This document shows positions 55,614 through 64,000 of a stretch of 64,000 nucleotides of DNA, piece after piece (the stretch's first letter is position 1; each line of letters starts with the position of its first letter). Under the pieces are notes generated by a model. It saw only the letters and a program-made list of their open reading frames with translations. It had not been told where the DNA came from and did not search any database. Location of the stretch: positions 4,092,001 to 4,156,000 of the forward strand of contig NZ_VFMS01000001.1 of assembly GCF_006715165.1 (NCBI RefSeq). The letters run 5' to 3'. The DNA comes from Arthrobacter sp. SLBN-122. GTDB lineage: Bacteria > Actinomycetota > Actinomycetes > Actinomycetales > Micrococcaceae. Position numbers and translations under genes: made by a program.

Positions 55614-57670
55614 CGAAGGTCCCTTCCGGAGGTGATATTGCAGTATCCCAGCCTGCCACGTCTGCGGCCGGGGTCCAAGCTGCGACGACGGGGGAAGCGC
55701 TGCGGCCCCGTCTCCATCAGCCCGATCAACGCCATGGTAACGCCGTGCGCTTCCCGGATTTTCCGGAGAAGCCTAAGCGGCCGAACCACTGCCCATACGG
55801 CGGCAAGGGTCACGGCTGACAACAGCACCATGGACAGCAGCCCGGGCAGGCCCTCCGGCCAGGGAAGGGCGGAGCCGGGCAGCTGAGCCGCGAACCTGGC
55901 AACGGCGGCGACGCCGGCACAGAACATTCCGGCCATGGCTATCAAGACCGTCCCAGCCCACGGCAGCACGACCACCAGGGGTACCGCGGCCGTTCCCAGC
56001 AGGGTCACCGGAGCCACCAGGGGCGATGCGAGGACGTTCGCCACCAGTGAGTAGGTTGCAAACTGCGGCTGCAGGAGGACGATGACGGGCCCGCATAACA
56101 GCTGTGCGGACAGCGGAACCGCGACGGCCGCGGCGGCCCATCGGGGCACCGCCACGGGGATCCAGCCGATGATCGGCCGGCCCAGCAGAATGATTCCCAG
56201 CGTGGCCAGCACCGACAGTAGGAAGCCGAAGCTGGTTCCCAGTACAGGGTCGGTCAGCAGGAGCCCGATGACGGCCAGGCAAAGGAAGCTCAGTCCCCGC
56301 CCTGACCGTCCGCCGGCCAGGGAAGCCACGCCGATGGCACCCATGAGCGCTGCGCGCAGGACGCTGGCGTCCGGGCCCACCAGGACCACGAAGAGGGCCA
56401 GGCCGGAAAGGGCGGCGGCTGCGGCAGGAGCACGGGACAACCTGAACCGCCGGCACAGCAGCAGCAAAGACCCCAACACGAGGCTGCAGTTTGCCCCGCT
56501 GACCGCTGTCAGGTGAGTCATCCCCACAGCCTTCATGGCGTTGTCCAGTCCCTCGTCCAGCGCGCTGGTGTCACCGGTGACCATCCCGGGCAGGAGTCCG
56601 CGTGCATCGGGGTCCAGGAAAGCGGAGGCGGAAACAAAGCGTCCGCGAAGTTCCCTGGCTGATCCCTCCAATGCCGAGCCGCCCGTGGCCTTGAGGGGAG
56701 CCGTTGAAGCGGCCAGCGTTCCTGCCTCCTGCTCCCCTGGCTCCACGGGACGCAGCTTGCCCGATGCACGCAGCGTTTGCCCCGGCAACACCCCGCCCCA
56801 TCCATGCCCGCCCATGACAGTGAGGCGCGCCCGTGTCCGCACCAGCACGCCGCCGGTAGTCAGTTCCTGCGTCCACACCGGCACGGACCACCGTCCCGAC
56901 GACCCGCCCTGGCCCGCCATGGCCCGCGGGTTTCCCGCCACCTCAACGACGACGACCGCTGACTTGCCGGCGTTGACCGCCTCGGCCAACGGCCCGTCAA
57001 ACCGTTGGCTGGAGGACGTAGCGGAGTGCGCTGCGGCGGCAGCGGCCAGCATCAGGGCGACGCCCAGCGCGGCGGGGAAGCTCCGTCCCCTGGCTTTGCG
57101 GCGCCAGGTCCCTTCCTCGCGGCCGACGGCGGGACAGAGCTTGCGAGCCCGTCCGCCTTTGGCTGCATGGACAAGGAGGAAGCCGCCCAGTGCCACCAGT
57201 GCGGAGCACAGGACAGCCAGCCCCACGGGCGGCAGCCAGAGCCCGGCCACTGATGCGCTCCATACCAACACTGCCGGAAGGGCGAGGCGGAGGTCTGTGC
57301 GGCGGCGTCGTCCCGCAAGGCTGGAATCATCTTCTTCCCCGGCCTTGCCATCGTTGGCCAGCCGCTTGCGGACATGGACCACAGCACGCGCCCAATACCC
57401 GCGGAGCGGGGGTTGCTCTTGCAGGCACCCGCGCTGTTTTGCCGGCACCCCCGGTGTAAACGGGACTGCCCCAGGGGATAGTGGAGAGGGTGTTTCCGAA
57501 CGCTCCGTTGCACCCGGGGGCGGCAGGGCCCGCGGATCCATTCCCGCACCCTGCACGGCAGACTCAATAAACCGGTTCCAGGGACTGGGCCGCGGACTTG
57601 TGCCGCTGGAGGCGGGGCCACCCCTCCCCTGCCCTGCACCCGTGCGGCGCGCGTCCGGTTTCGCTCCCAT
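55547..57670 (-). CDS. comEC: ComEC/Rec2 competence DNA-channel protein, lacking the MBL domain
   Basis: 707 aa. A long disordered N-terminus (about 1-125), two membrane helices, a DUF4131-type soluble domain (about 215-330), then the Competence domain with MVTGDTSALDEGLDNAMKAV, MTHLTAVSGANCSLVLGSLL and about eight membrane helices to about residue 635. ComEC homologues usually continue with a metallo-beta-lactamase domain (CDVGQGD and HxHxDH motifs). Here only about 70 Arg-rich residues follow and the gene runs into holA, so that domain is missing. Start ATG 57670 is uncertain. Confidence 0.85.
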   Translation of the reverse strand: MGAKPDARRTGAGQGRGGPASSGTSPRPSPWNRFIESAVQGAGMDPRALPPPGATERSETPSPLSPGAVPFTPGVPAKQRGCLQEQPPLRGYWARAVVHVRKRLANDGKAGEEDDSSLAGRRRRTDLRLALPAVLVWSASVAGLWLPPVGLAVLCSALVALGGFLLVHAAKGGRARKLCPAVGREEGTWRRKARGRSFPAALGVALMLAAAAAAHSATSSSQRFDGPLAEAVNAGKSAVVVVEVAGNPRAMAGQGGSSGRWSVPVWTQELTTGGVLVRTRARLTVMGGHGWGGVLPGQTLRASGKLRPVEPGEQEAGTLAASTAPLKATGGSALEGSARELRGRFVSASAFLDPDARGLLPGMVTGDTSALDEGLDNAMKAVGMTHLTAVSGANCSLVLGSLLLLCRRFRLSRAPAAAAALSGLALFVVLVGPDASVLRAALMGAIGVASLAGGRSGRGLSFLCLAVIGLLLTDPVLGTSFGFLLSVLATLGIILLGRPIIGWIPVAVPRWAAAAVAVPLSAQLLCGPVIVLLQPQFATYSLVANVLASPLVAPVTLLGTAAVPLVVVLPWAGTVLIAMAGMFCAGVAAVARFAAQLPGSALPWPEGLPGLLSMVLLSAVTLAAVWAVVRPLRLLRKIREAHGVTMALIGLMETGPQRFPRRRSLDPGRRRGRLGYCNITSGRDLRWPLRKSGQAAPRRRTQPPGGT

Positions 57671-57675
57671 GGCGG

Positions 57676-58605
57676 TCAGACCGTCACCAGTGGCAGCAGG
57701 GCTTCAAGCATTTTGGGCCCGACTCCATCCACGGCATCCAGCTCTTCGACACTCTTGAAGGAGCCATGTTCCTTCCGCCAGTCGACGATCCGCTGGGCCA
57801 GCACCGGCCCTACCTTTGGCAGTGTGTCCAGCGTGGCAGCGTCCGCCGTATTGAGGTTGACCTTTCCACCAACAGATCCAGTGCCGGAGGCCCCCGTTCC
57901 AGCTCCGTCCGTGCTGTCCGGCCCTGCAGCGTCCGGTGCGGCGGACAGCGGCTCCCCGTGTTGCGGAACGTAGATCTTCTGCCCGTCCTCCACGACGAGT
58001 GCAAGGTTAAGCCTGTTCACGTCGGCCTCCTGTGCCGCACCGCCCGCGGCAGCGATGGCGTCGTCAACGCGGCTGCCCTGTTGGAGCCGGATGACACCGG
58101 GTTTAGCCACGGCGCCGGCAACATGAACCACTACTGCCCCGGCCGACGCAGCGCCGCCCTGCCCGCTGCCGGCCTCGGGTGAGGTTGCCGTCCCGCCCGG
58201 GGCGGCCCCACTGTCCCCATCAGCCAAGCCGGCACGGGGAGGCCCACTGGAACTGGCAGCGCTCAAGGGAAGTACCTCCGGAGCGGCCGCCCCGGCCTGC
58301 CACCAAAACCAGGCCGCCGCCGCCACGGCCAGGGCAGCAAGCAGCACGGCGACACGGAGCCCCACCCGCCATCGAAGCGAAGGCGCCCCGCTGGAACCGG
58401 CCCCGGAGCCACGGCTGGGTTCAGTTCCGCCCGCGCCGCCTGTTTCTCCAGTTCCGCCCTGGTCGCCGGAGCCGCGGTACACAAAACCGTCAAGGCCCGG
58501 TCCGTCCTCCAGGAGCCCGGGAGCGCCGGCCCCCAGGGTTGCCCGGAGCCGGGCTCTCACATGGCGCGCCTGCTGACCTGCTGCTCCAGCATCCCGGCGT
58601 GACAT
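57676..58605 (-). CDS. comEA: ComEA-type DNA-binding competence protein
   Basis: 309 aa: a Gly-rich cytoplasmic tail, one membrane helix (about 85-103), an Ala/Gly/Ser linker, an SLBB domain (VVVHVAGAVAKPGVIRLQQG), and a C-terminal double helix-hairpin-helix (VNLNTADAATLDTLPKVGP ... DAVDGVGPKMLEALL). Binds incoming DNA outside the membrane and hands it to ComEC, whose gene starts 5 nt downstream. Confidence 0.94.
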   Translation of the reverse strand: MSRRDAGAAGQQARHVRARLRATLGAGAPGLLEDGPGLDGFVYRGSGDQGGTGETGGAGGTEPSRGSGAGSSGAPSLRWRVGLRVAVLLAALAVAAAAWFWWQAGAAAPEVLPLSAASSSGPPRAGLADGDSGAAPGGTATSPEAGSGQGGAASAGAVVVHVAGAVAKPGVIRLQQGSRVDDAIAAAGGAAQEADVNRLNLALVVEDGQKIYVPQHGEPLSAAPDAAGPDSTDGAGTGASGTGSVGGKVNLNTADAATLDTLPKVGPVLAQRIVDWRKEHGSFKSVEELDAVDGVGPKMLEALLPLVTV

Positions 58606-58611
58606 AGCTCC

Positions 58612-58617
58612 ACCCTA
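58612..58617 (-). promoter_or_regulatory. -10 element, leaderless start of comEA
   Basis: Minus-strand TAGGGT, 6 nt before ATG 58605. The intervening GGAG is too close to the start to be a good ribosome site. Confidence 0.5.
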
Positions 58618-58653
58618 GGAACACGGGCGGTTGCCCGGCAGCAGCCAAAGGCG

Positions 58654-59655
58654 CTATGTGGAAAGATGCACTCCGGCCCCCGGCCCATCCGCCGTCCTGC
58701 CCACGATGACCGCAAGCACACCCAGCCCCGCATGGGCAGCCAAAACCGCCGGAAGGGAGCTGATCTGGGCAGGAGGACAGTCGGGAAGCGCCGCTTCCAG
58801 CCTCGCGGCCAGGCTCTCCGCCTCTTCCGGGTTACCGAAATGATGGACGGCCAGGCGCACGGACCCGGCCGGATGCGCTGCCGCCTCGGCCACCACGATT
58901 TCCTCCAGGCGCGCCACTGCCCTGGCGCCAGAGCGCACCTTCTCCAACGGGACGATCCTGCCGCCGTCGACCGCCAGGATGGGTTTGATGGCAAACACGG
59001 TGCCCAGAAGCGAGGCCGCCGCGCCGATGCGTCCGCCGCGCCGCAGCTGTTCCAGACTGGGGACGTAGAAGAAAACCTTGGTCCGGGCTGCCTGCGCCCC
59101 TGCCGCCGCAGCCACCCCGGCACAGTCGGAACCCGCTGCGGCTGTCTCCACCGCGGCCTGCACTGCCATCCCCTGCGCCATGCCGACGGTTCGGGTGTCC
59201 ACCACTTCCACCGGGATCCCCACCCTGGCCGCAGCCAGCCGGGCAGCATCCGCGGTGCCGGAAAGTTCCCCCGAGATATGGACGGAAACGACTGCCTCGA
59301 ATCCCCGGCGTTCGGCAGCGCGGTACGCCTGTTCAAATTGCCCTGGTGATGGCCTGGAGGTCTTGACCTGGGTTCCGGCGGCCAGCGCCACGGCGATGGT
59401 CTCCAGGATGTCGTCTTCACCCTCGCCATAGATTTCCGGGCCCACCATGACGGGCATGGGTGTCACGGTCAGGATGCCGTCCTGCGGAAGGCTGCCTGAA
59501 TAGTCCGCAGGCAGGGCTGCTGCGGAGTCGGTGACGACGGCGGTGCGCACCCCGGCGCGGGCGCCGTCATGTCTGGTCCCCGGCCTGGCTCCGGGACGGA
59601 GGCCGGACAGCCGTGAACGGACCCATGGCCAGGCGGCGGCATTACTGTCAGGCAA
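58654..59655 (-). CDS. DegV family fatty-acid-binding protein
   Basis: 333 aa. DegV/FakB fold: TAVVTDSAAALPADY near residue 38, the TSRPSPGQFEQAYR loop that contacts the lipid carboxylate, VSVHISGELSGTADAARLAA, and VDTRTVGMAQGMAV. DegV proteins carry fatty acids, in Firmicutes for the FakA kinase; no fakA-like gene is in this window. The start is TTG 59655, with AGGAGG 4 nt upstream. Confidence 0.92.
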   Translation of the reverse strand: MPDSNAAAWPWVRSRLSGLRPGARPGTRHDGARAGVRTAVVTDSAAALPADYSGSLPQDGILTVTPMPVMVGPEIYGEGEDDILETIAVALAAGTQVKTSRPSPGQFEQAYRAAERRGFEAVVSVHISGELSGTADAARLAAARVGIPVEVVDTRTVGMAQGMAVQAAVETAAAGSDCAGVAAAAGAQAARTKVFFYVPSLEQLRRGGRIGAAASLLGTVFAIKPILAVDGGRIVPLEKVRSGARAVARLEEIVVAEAAAHPAGSVRLAVHHFGNPEEAESLAARLEAALPDCPPAQISSLPAVLAAHAGLGVLAVIVGRTADGPGAGVHLST

Positions 59656-59689
59656 GGGGCCTCCTGGAGACAGTGTCCGGCTCAGTTGG

Positions 59690-59722
59690 CACCGGCCGCC
59701 GGAAAAGCTCCGACGGCCGGTG
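59690..59722. terminator. Hairpin between leuS and degV, possible terminator
   Basis: CACCGGCCG / CGGCCGGTG inverted repeat with a 15-nt partly paired loop, 20 nt beyond the leuS stop. There is no T-run after it. Confidence 0.35.
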
Positions 59723-59741
59723 GGTGCTGCGGGTGCAGCAG

Positions 59742-62267
59742 TTATGCCGGAACGATGTTGACCAGCTTAGGGGCACGGACAATGACTGTCCTGATGCCCC
59801 GGCCGTCCAAGGCACGCTGGACGTTTTCCGAGGCCAGGGCCAGCTCGCGGAGCTGATCCTCGGAGACGTCCGGAGACACCTCAAGCCGGTCGCGGACCTT
59901 GCCCTGTACCTGCACCACGGCGGTGACCGCGTCCTGGACCAGGAGCGCAGGGTCGTGCGCGGGCCAGCCTGCGTTGGCTACCGATGCCGGGTGGCCCAGC
60001 AGGTTCCACATGTCCTCCGCGGTGTACGGCGCGAAGAGGCTGAGGATCACGGCGACCGCCTCGGCAGCTTCGCGGACTGCCGGGTCCGCTGCGCCCGCGC
60101 CGGAGTCGATCGCTTTGCGGGTGGCGTTAACCAGTTCCATCAGCTTTGCCACCACGACGTTGAACTTGTTGGCGTCCAGGAGCTCGGCGGCGTCGGCGAT
60201 GGTGCGGTGCGTTACCGAACGCAGGGCGCGGTCTCCGCTGGTGGCGTCCACGCCGGGCCCGCTGGTTACGTCCTGGGCCAGGCGCCAGGCGCGGGCCAGG
60301 AACTTCGCAGAGCCCGACGGCGAAACGTCGGCCCAGTCGACGTCGTCCTCCGGCGGAGAGGCGAAGACCATGGTCAGCCGGACCGCGTCCACGCCGAACT
60401 TGTCCAGCTGCTCACCGAGGTCAACACCGTTGCCGAGCGACTTACTCATGGCCTTGCCGCCGTTGAGCACCTGGCCCTGGTTCAGGAGGGCACTGAACGG
60501 TTCGTCGGCCTCAATCATGCCCAGGTCGTGGATGACCTTGGTGAAGAAACGGGCGTACAGCAGGTGCAGGATGGCGTGCTCCACACCGCCGACGTACTGG
60601 CCCACAGGCATCCAGTCGTTGATCTTCTCCGGATCGAAGGGGCCTTCGGTGTAGTGCGGGGAGACGAACCGCAGGAAGTACCAGGAGGAGTCGACGAAGG
60701 TGTCCATGGTGTCAGTGTCCCGTTTGGCCGGGCCGTGGCAGGACGGGCATTCCACGTTGACCCATGCTTCGGCAGCCGCCAGGGGCGAGGTGCCCTTGGG
60801 GGCGAGGTCCTCGCCACGCAGGTCTGAAGGCAGCGTGACCGGCAGCTGCTCGTCCGGTACCGGAACCTCGCCGCAGGACGGGCAGTGGATGATCGGGATG
60901 GGAGTGCCCCAGAACCGCTGCCGGCTCAGCAGCCAGTCGCGGAGCCGGAAGTTCACGAACTTCTCGCCGGTGCCCTGCCGCTCCAGCATGGCGATGGCGG
61001 CCGGGATGGCCTCGGCCTTGGGCAGGCCGTCGAGCCCACCGGAGTTGATCAGGGTTCCCTCCCCCGCGGTGGCCGTGCCGGTGACGGCGGGATCCTCCTC
61101 GCCGGTGTCCAGGACAGCGCGGACCGGCAGGCCGAAGGCGCGGGCGAAGTCCAGGTCACGCTGGTCGTGAGCGGGCACGGCCATGATGGCGCCGGTGCCG
61201 TAGTCCGCCAGGACATAGTCCGCAGCCCAGACCGGCAGCTTTTCCCCGTTCAGCGGATTGATGGCGTAGCGGCCGGTGAAGACGCCGGTCTTTTCGCGCT
61301 CGGTGGACTGGCGTTCAATCTCCGAAAGCGCCTTGACCCGTTCGCGGTATTCGTCCAGGGCGGCCGCGTGCTCGTCCGTGACAAGGTCGACGGCGATCGG
61401 CGCGTCGGCGGCCACCACGAAGAAGGTTGCACCGTACAGGGTGTCCGGGCGGGTGGTGAAGACCGTGACCTCCTTGGCGGGCTTGCCGCCGTCGGCCTCG
61501 ATCACGAAGTTGACGTGCGCGCCTTCAGAACGGCCGATCCAGTTCTTCTGCATGGCCAGCACGCGCTCCGGCCAGTGGCCGCGCAGTTCATCCATGTCGT
61601 CCAGCAGGCGGTCGGCGTAGTCGGTGATCTTGAAGTACCACTGGTTGAGCGACTTCTTGGTCACGGTGGTGCCGCAGCGCTCGCAAGCGCCATTGACCAC
61701 CTGCTCGTTGGCCAGCACGGTCTGGTCCTTGGGGCACCAGTTGACCGGGGAGTTCTTCCGGTAGGCCAGGCCGCGCTCGTAGAAGCGTTTGAACAGCCAC
61801 TGGGTCCAGCGGTAGTACTCGGGGTCTGAGGTGTGCAGGCGGCGCGACCAGTCAGCGGAAATGGCATACCGCTTGAAGGACGCGGCCTGGGTGTCGATGT
61901 TGGCGTAGGTCCACTCGCTGGGGTGGGCGTTGCGCTTGATGGCGGCGTTCTCCGCGGGCAGGCCAAAGGAGTCCCAGCCGATTGGGTGCAGGACGTCGTA
62001 CCCCTTCTGGCGCAGGTAGCGGGCCACCACGTCACCCATGGCGAACGCTTCGGCGTGGCCCATGTGCAGGTCACCGGAGGGGTACGGGAACATGTCAAGC
62101 ACGTAGCGGCGCTCCCGGGACCCGTCGTCCACCGGGGTGAAGACCTTGAGGTCTTCCCACACCTGGGGCCATTTGGCCTCCATGGCGGTGAAACTGTAGG
62201 TGCCCTCTTCAGGCTCCGCCGATACTGTTGTTGCTGTTCCGGTCTCTGTCTCCGGCTGAACGCCCAC
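59742..62267 (-). CDS. leuS: Leucyl-tRNA synthetase
   Basis: Charges tRNA-Leu; 841 aa, class Ia. Visible: [17 protein letters not shown] (HIGH-type HMGH), the connective editing domain (about residues 230-440), the zinc ribbons CPKDQTV...CERCG and [18 protein letters not shown] as [11 protein letters not shown], and a C-terminal anticodon-binding domain with [14 protein letters not shown]. The start is GTG 62267 (GAGG 6 nt upstream), so the longer frame to 62357 is rejected. A leader peptide and terminator lie upstream. Confidence 0.97.
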   Translation of the reverse strand: MGVQPETETGTATTVSAEPEEGTYSFTAMEAKWPQVWEDLKVFTPVDDGSRERRYVLDMFPYPSGDLHMGHAEAFAMGDVVARYLRQKGYDVLHPIGWDSFGLPAENAAIKRNAHPSEWTYANIDTQAASFKRYAISADWSRRLHTSDPEYYRWTQWLFKRFYERGLAYRKNSPVNWCPKDQTVLANEQVVNGACERCGTTVTKKSLNQWYFKITDYADRLLDDMDELRGHWPERVLAMQKNWIGRSEGAHVNFVIEADGGKPAKEVTVFTTRPDTLYGATFFVVAADAPIAVDLVTDEHAAALDEYRERVKALSEIERQSTEREKTGVFTGRYAINPLNGEKLPVWAADYVLADYGTGAIMAVPAHDQRDLDFARAFGLPVRAVLDTGEEDPAVTGTATAGEGTLINSGGLDGLPKAEAIPAAIAMLERQGTGEKFVNFRLRDWLLSRQRFWGTPIPIIHCPSCGEVPVPDEQLPVTLPSDLRGEDLAPKGTSPLAAAEAWVNVECPSCHGPAKRDTDTMDTFVDSSWYFLRFVSPHYTEGPFDPEKINDWMPVGQYVGGVEHAILHLLYARFFTKVIHDLGMIEADEPFSALLNQGQVLNGGKAMSKSLGNGVDLGEQLDKFGVDAVRLTMVFASPPEDDVDWADVSPSGSAKFLARAWRLAQDVTSGPGVDATSGDRALRSVTHRTIADAAELLDANKFNVVVAKLMELVNATRKAIDSGAGAADPAVREAAEAVAVILSLFAPYTAEDMWNLLGHPASVANAGWPAHDPALLVQDAVTAVVQVQGKVRDRLEVSPDVSEDQLRELALASENVQRALDGRGIRTVIVRAPKLVNIVPA

Positions 62268-62360
62268 TGCTGCCCTCTTCTGTTCTGTTACGGCATCTGT
62301 GCTGCCATAACGGCCTGATCCTCCTGCTGCCGGTCCGGTGCAATGCCCCGGACACACAAA

Positions 62361-62383
62361 AGCCCCTCGCCAAGGGAGGGGCT
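62361..62383 (-). terminator. Intrinsic terminator in the leuS leader (attenuator)
   Basis: AGCCCCTC / GAGGGGCT stem (8 bp) with a 7-nt loop. In the leuS direction it is followed directly by TTTTGTGTG. It lies between the leader peptide and leuS (34 nt after the peptide stop, 93 nt before the GTG), which is the arrangement of a transcription attenuator. GCCGC at the peptide stop (62413-62417) can pair with GCGGC (62384-62388) just before the stem. Confidence 0.75.
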
Positions 62384-62416
62384 GCCGCTCAGCTGTCCTA
62401 TATTCGGAGCCGGCGG

Positions 62417-62443
62417 CTAACTAAGCAGAAGGATCGCACGCAT
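62417..62443 (-). CDS. Leucine leader peptide of leuS
   Basis: A nine-codon frame, ATG 62443 to TAG, encoding MRAILLLS, with consecutive leucine codons CTT CTG CTT. The ATG is 6 nt after a TAAAGT -10 element and has no ribosome site, so the mRNA probably begins with it. The peptide resembles that of leuA (MRAELLLLS...). Leucyl-tRNA shortage would stall the ribosome on the Leu codons and affect the terminator downstream. Confidence 0.65.
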   Translation of the reverse strand: MRAILLLS

Positions 62444-62449
62444 GGATCT

Positions 62450-62455
62450 ACTTTA
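62450..62455 (-). promoter_or_regulatory. -10 element of the leuS leader transcript
   Basis: Minus-strand TAAAGT, 6 nt before ATG 62443 of the leader peptide. Confidence 0.55.
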
Positions 62456-62555
62456 GCGCACCGGCACGCGGCCCGCCGCAGCCAGGGGGCGTCCCCGTTG
62501 CATTACCCGGGGGAAGCGCGCATGATCATCCCACAATGCAGGGAGGCGGCACACG

Positions 62556-64000
62556 ATGTCAGAGGCAAGCACCGCCGGCTTCGCGGAAGGGGTACCCCTC
62601 TCCTTGTGGCTGGCGACCGCCGGCGGCACCGACTTTCCCAAGCTGCGCGGTACGGTCGAAGTAGACGTGGCAGTCATCGGGGGCGGCATTGCCGGCCTGA
62701 CGGCAGCGCTGGCCCTGAAGCGCTCGGGACGCTCGGTGGCAGTTCTCGAAGCGGGCCGGATCGGCACCGGCGTCACAGGCCACACCACCGGCAAGGTGAC
62801 CTCCCTGCACCGCCTGGCGTACACGGAGCTGGACCGGACCCATGGAAGGAGCGCCGCCCGAATCTACGGACTCGCCAACCAGGCCGCCGTGGAGCACGTC
62901 GCCGGGGTGGTGGCGACGGAAGGCATCTCCTGTGGTTTCCGCCGGGTTGCCAACTACACCTTCGCCGCCGGTGGGGACGCCCTGCCGGCGGTCCGCGCGG
63001 AAGCCGGCCTCGCCGCCGGCCTCGGCCTTCCAGCTGCGTTCACAGCCGAGGTGCCCCTCCCGTTCCCTGTGGCGGGCGCCGTCCGGTTTGACGGGCAGGC
63101 TCAGATCCACTCCGTGCAGTACCTCCAGGGGCTCGCCGCCAGGGTGGACGGGGAGGGCAGCTTCGTCTTTGAGGGGACCCGCGCGAACGACCTTCAGGAG
63201 GGAACCCGGGTGAGGATCGCTGCCGAAGGCGGCACGGTGCTGGCGGCTGATGCAATCGTTGCCACCAATGTCCCCTTCGGGGACCATGGCCGATTCGAAG
63301 CGCTCTGCCCGCCGCACCGCTCCTATATCGTTGCCGCGCCACTGGACACCCCCGCCCTGGACGCCACCTTCATCAGCGCCGATGAACCCATGCGCTCGTT
63401 GCTGACCGTCCACCTGAACGGGATGACCTATCTGTTGACCGGCGGCGAGGGCCACCCCGCCGCCGAACCGGTCGATCCGGCGTCGCGCCATGCCAGCCTG
63501 GCAGCCTTCGCGCGCAGCCAATTCGGCGCCGGACCCGTTGCCTACCGCTGGTCCACCCAAGACGCGATGCCCCTGGATGGACTGCCCTATGCCGGTCCCC
63601 TGAATCCCGACAGCCGCCATGCCTTCGTCATTACGGGCCTGCGCAAATGGGGACTGACGAACGGTACCGCCGCCGCCCTGATGCTCGCAGACCTGCTCAA
63701 CGGCACACCCAACGACTGGGCGCCTTTGTTTGACAGCAGCCGCGCGCCGTCACCGACCGTGACACGGCCGGAAGTGTCAACGGCACCAACGCCGGCCGGT
63801 ACCGGGAACATTGACGGGACCCGCCCGGACGACGCCGCACGGCAGATAGCGGACCTGGCTCCGAACGACGGCACGGTCATTGAAACCGCCGGGGCAAGCA
63901 GCGCGTATTTCCGGGACGAAGCGGGACGCATCCACGCCGTATCCGCCATCTGCACCCATCTGGGCTGCACCGTGGGGTTCAACCGGGGAGAACGCACCTG
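62556..64000 (+). CDS. FAD-dependent oxidoreductase with C-terminal Rieske domain (3' end cut by window)
   Basis: 481 complete codons visible. The DAO/FAD domain starts VEVDVAVIGGGIAGLTAALA (GxGxxG, about residue 35), with GTGVTGHTTGKVTSLH and the late FAD contact VITGLRKWGLTNGTAAALML. An Ala/Pro/Thr-rich linker (about 390-420) leads to a Rieske ferredoxin domain whose first ligand pair, AICTHLGCTVGFN, is the last thing in the window. The second pair (CxxH) must lie beyond. Such fusions form a known family of unknown physiological role, probably passing electrons from the flavin to a 2Fe-2S centre. ATG 62556 with GGGAGG 9 nt upstream. Confidence 0.88.
   Translation, partial: MSEASTAGFAEGVPLSLWLATAGGTDFPKLRGTVEVDVAVIGGGIAGLTAALALKRSGRSVAVLEAGRIGTGVTGHTTGKVTSLHRLAYTELDRTHGRSAARIYGLANQAAVEHVAGVVATEGISCGFRRVANYTFAAGGDALPAVRAEAGLAAGLGLPAAFTAEVPLPFPVAGAVRFDGQAQIHSVQYLQGLAARVDGEGSFVFEGTRANDLQEGTRVRIAAEGGTVLAADAIVATNVPFGDHGRFEALCPPHRSYIVAAPLDTPALDATFISADEPMRSLLTVHLNGMTYLLTGGEGHPAAEPVDPASRHASLAAFARSQFGAGPVAYRWSTQDAMPLDGLPYAGPLNPDSRHAFVITGLRKWGLTNGTAAALMLADLLNGTPNDWAPLFDSSRAPSPTVTRPEVSTAPTPAGTGNIDGTRPDDAARQIADLAPNDGTVIETAGASSAYFRDEAGRIHAVSAICTHLGCTVGFNRGERT

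Noticed and set aside
62268..62555. T-box riboswitch upstream of leuS
   Set aside because: No T-box sequence or specifier-loop architecture is visible; a short Leu-codon leader and a terminator explain the region better.

Overview
This is a 64 kb stretch of chromosome from a high-GC Gram-positive bacterium, most likely an Arthrobacter/Pseudarthrobacter-type member of the Micrococcaceae. The evidence is consistent GC-rich codon use, actinobacterium-specific genes (RbpA, the actinobacterial cytochrome oxidase subunit IV, the di-haem QcrC, DUF3043, DUF3054, DUF3097, a HelY-type helicase), frequent GTG/TTG starts, and core gene orders typical of actinobacteria. Nearly all of it is core genome. 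I see no rRNA, tRNA, insertion sequence, prophage or CRISPR array. Genes cross both window edges.

Layout. 0-8.4 kb: a cut HelY helicase, an amidohydrolase, a polyprenol-phosphate-mannose synthase, rbpA, a stomatin/NfeD pair and an RlmA-like rRNA methyltransferase. 8.4-13.6 kb: peptide deformylase, a SnoaL-like protein, and a three-gene operon (type III polyketide synthase, methyltransferase, FAD monooxygenase) resembling the phenolic-lipid srsABC operon of Streptomyces. A sparsely coding stretch follows. 13.9-17.8 kb: a fused polysaccharide deacetylase/glycosyltransferase, a lipoprotein of unknown role, DUF3054 and a stand-alone Lrp/AsnC ligand domain. 17.9-28.4 kb: trpD, the aerobic respiratory genes ctaE-qcrC-qcrA-qcrB and ctaC-ctaD-ctaF, and between them a divergent GntR regulator/HPr pair sharing a DasR-type operator; then erpA. 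28.6-40.3 kb: an M20 dipeptidase, DUF3043, pyrD, a lipase-like hydrolase, uppS, recO, leuA with a leucine leader peptide, an M13 peptidase and an LCP-family protein. 40.4-48.6 kb: the classic era-CNNM-ybeY-phoH and rsmE-dnaJ-hrcA clusters, with a CIRCE element. 48.7-64 kb: DUF3097, DUF4870, hemW, lepA, a MazF/PemK-like protein, rpsT, holA-comEC-comEA, degV, leuS with its own leucine leader peptide and terminator, and a cut FAD/Rieske oxidoreductase.

How the genes work together. QcrCAB and CtaCDEF form the menaquinol-to-oxygen branch (bc1-aa3 supercomplex). Era, YbeY, RsmE, LepA, S20, peptide deformylase and the RlmA-like enzyme serve ribosome assembly, modification and translation. UppS, the LCP protein and Ppm serve the envelope. 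HrcA/CIRCE controls dnaJ.

Most notable signals. (1) Two leaderless leader peptides, MRAELLLLS... before leuA and MRAILLLS before leuS; the second is followed by an intrinsic terminator. (2) At least a dozen genes have a TANNNT hexamer 6-7 nt before an ATG/GTG start and usually no Shine-Dalgarno sequence, pointing to leaderless mRNAs. (3) A near-consensus DasR palindrome between a GntR regulator and the gene for HPr. (4) A sigma-R-like promoter upstream of rbpA. (5) A ComEC that appears to lack its C-terminal metallo-beta-lactamase domain.
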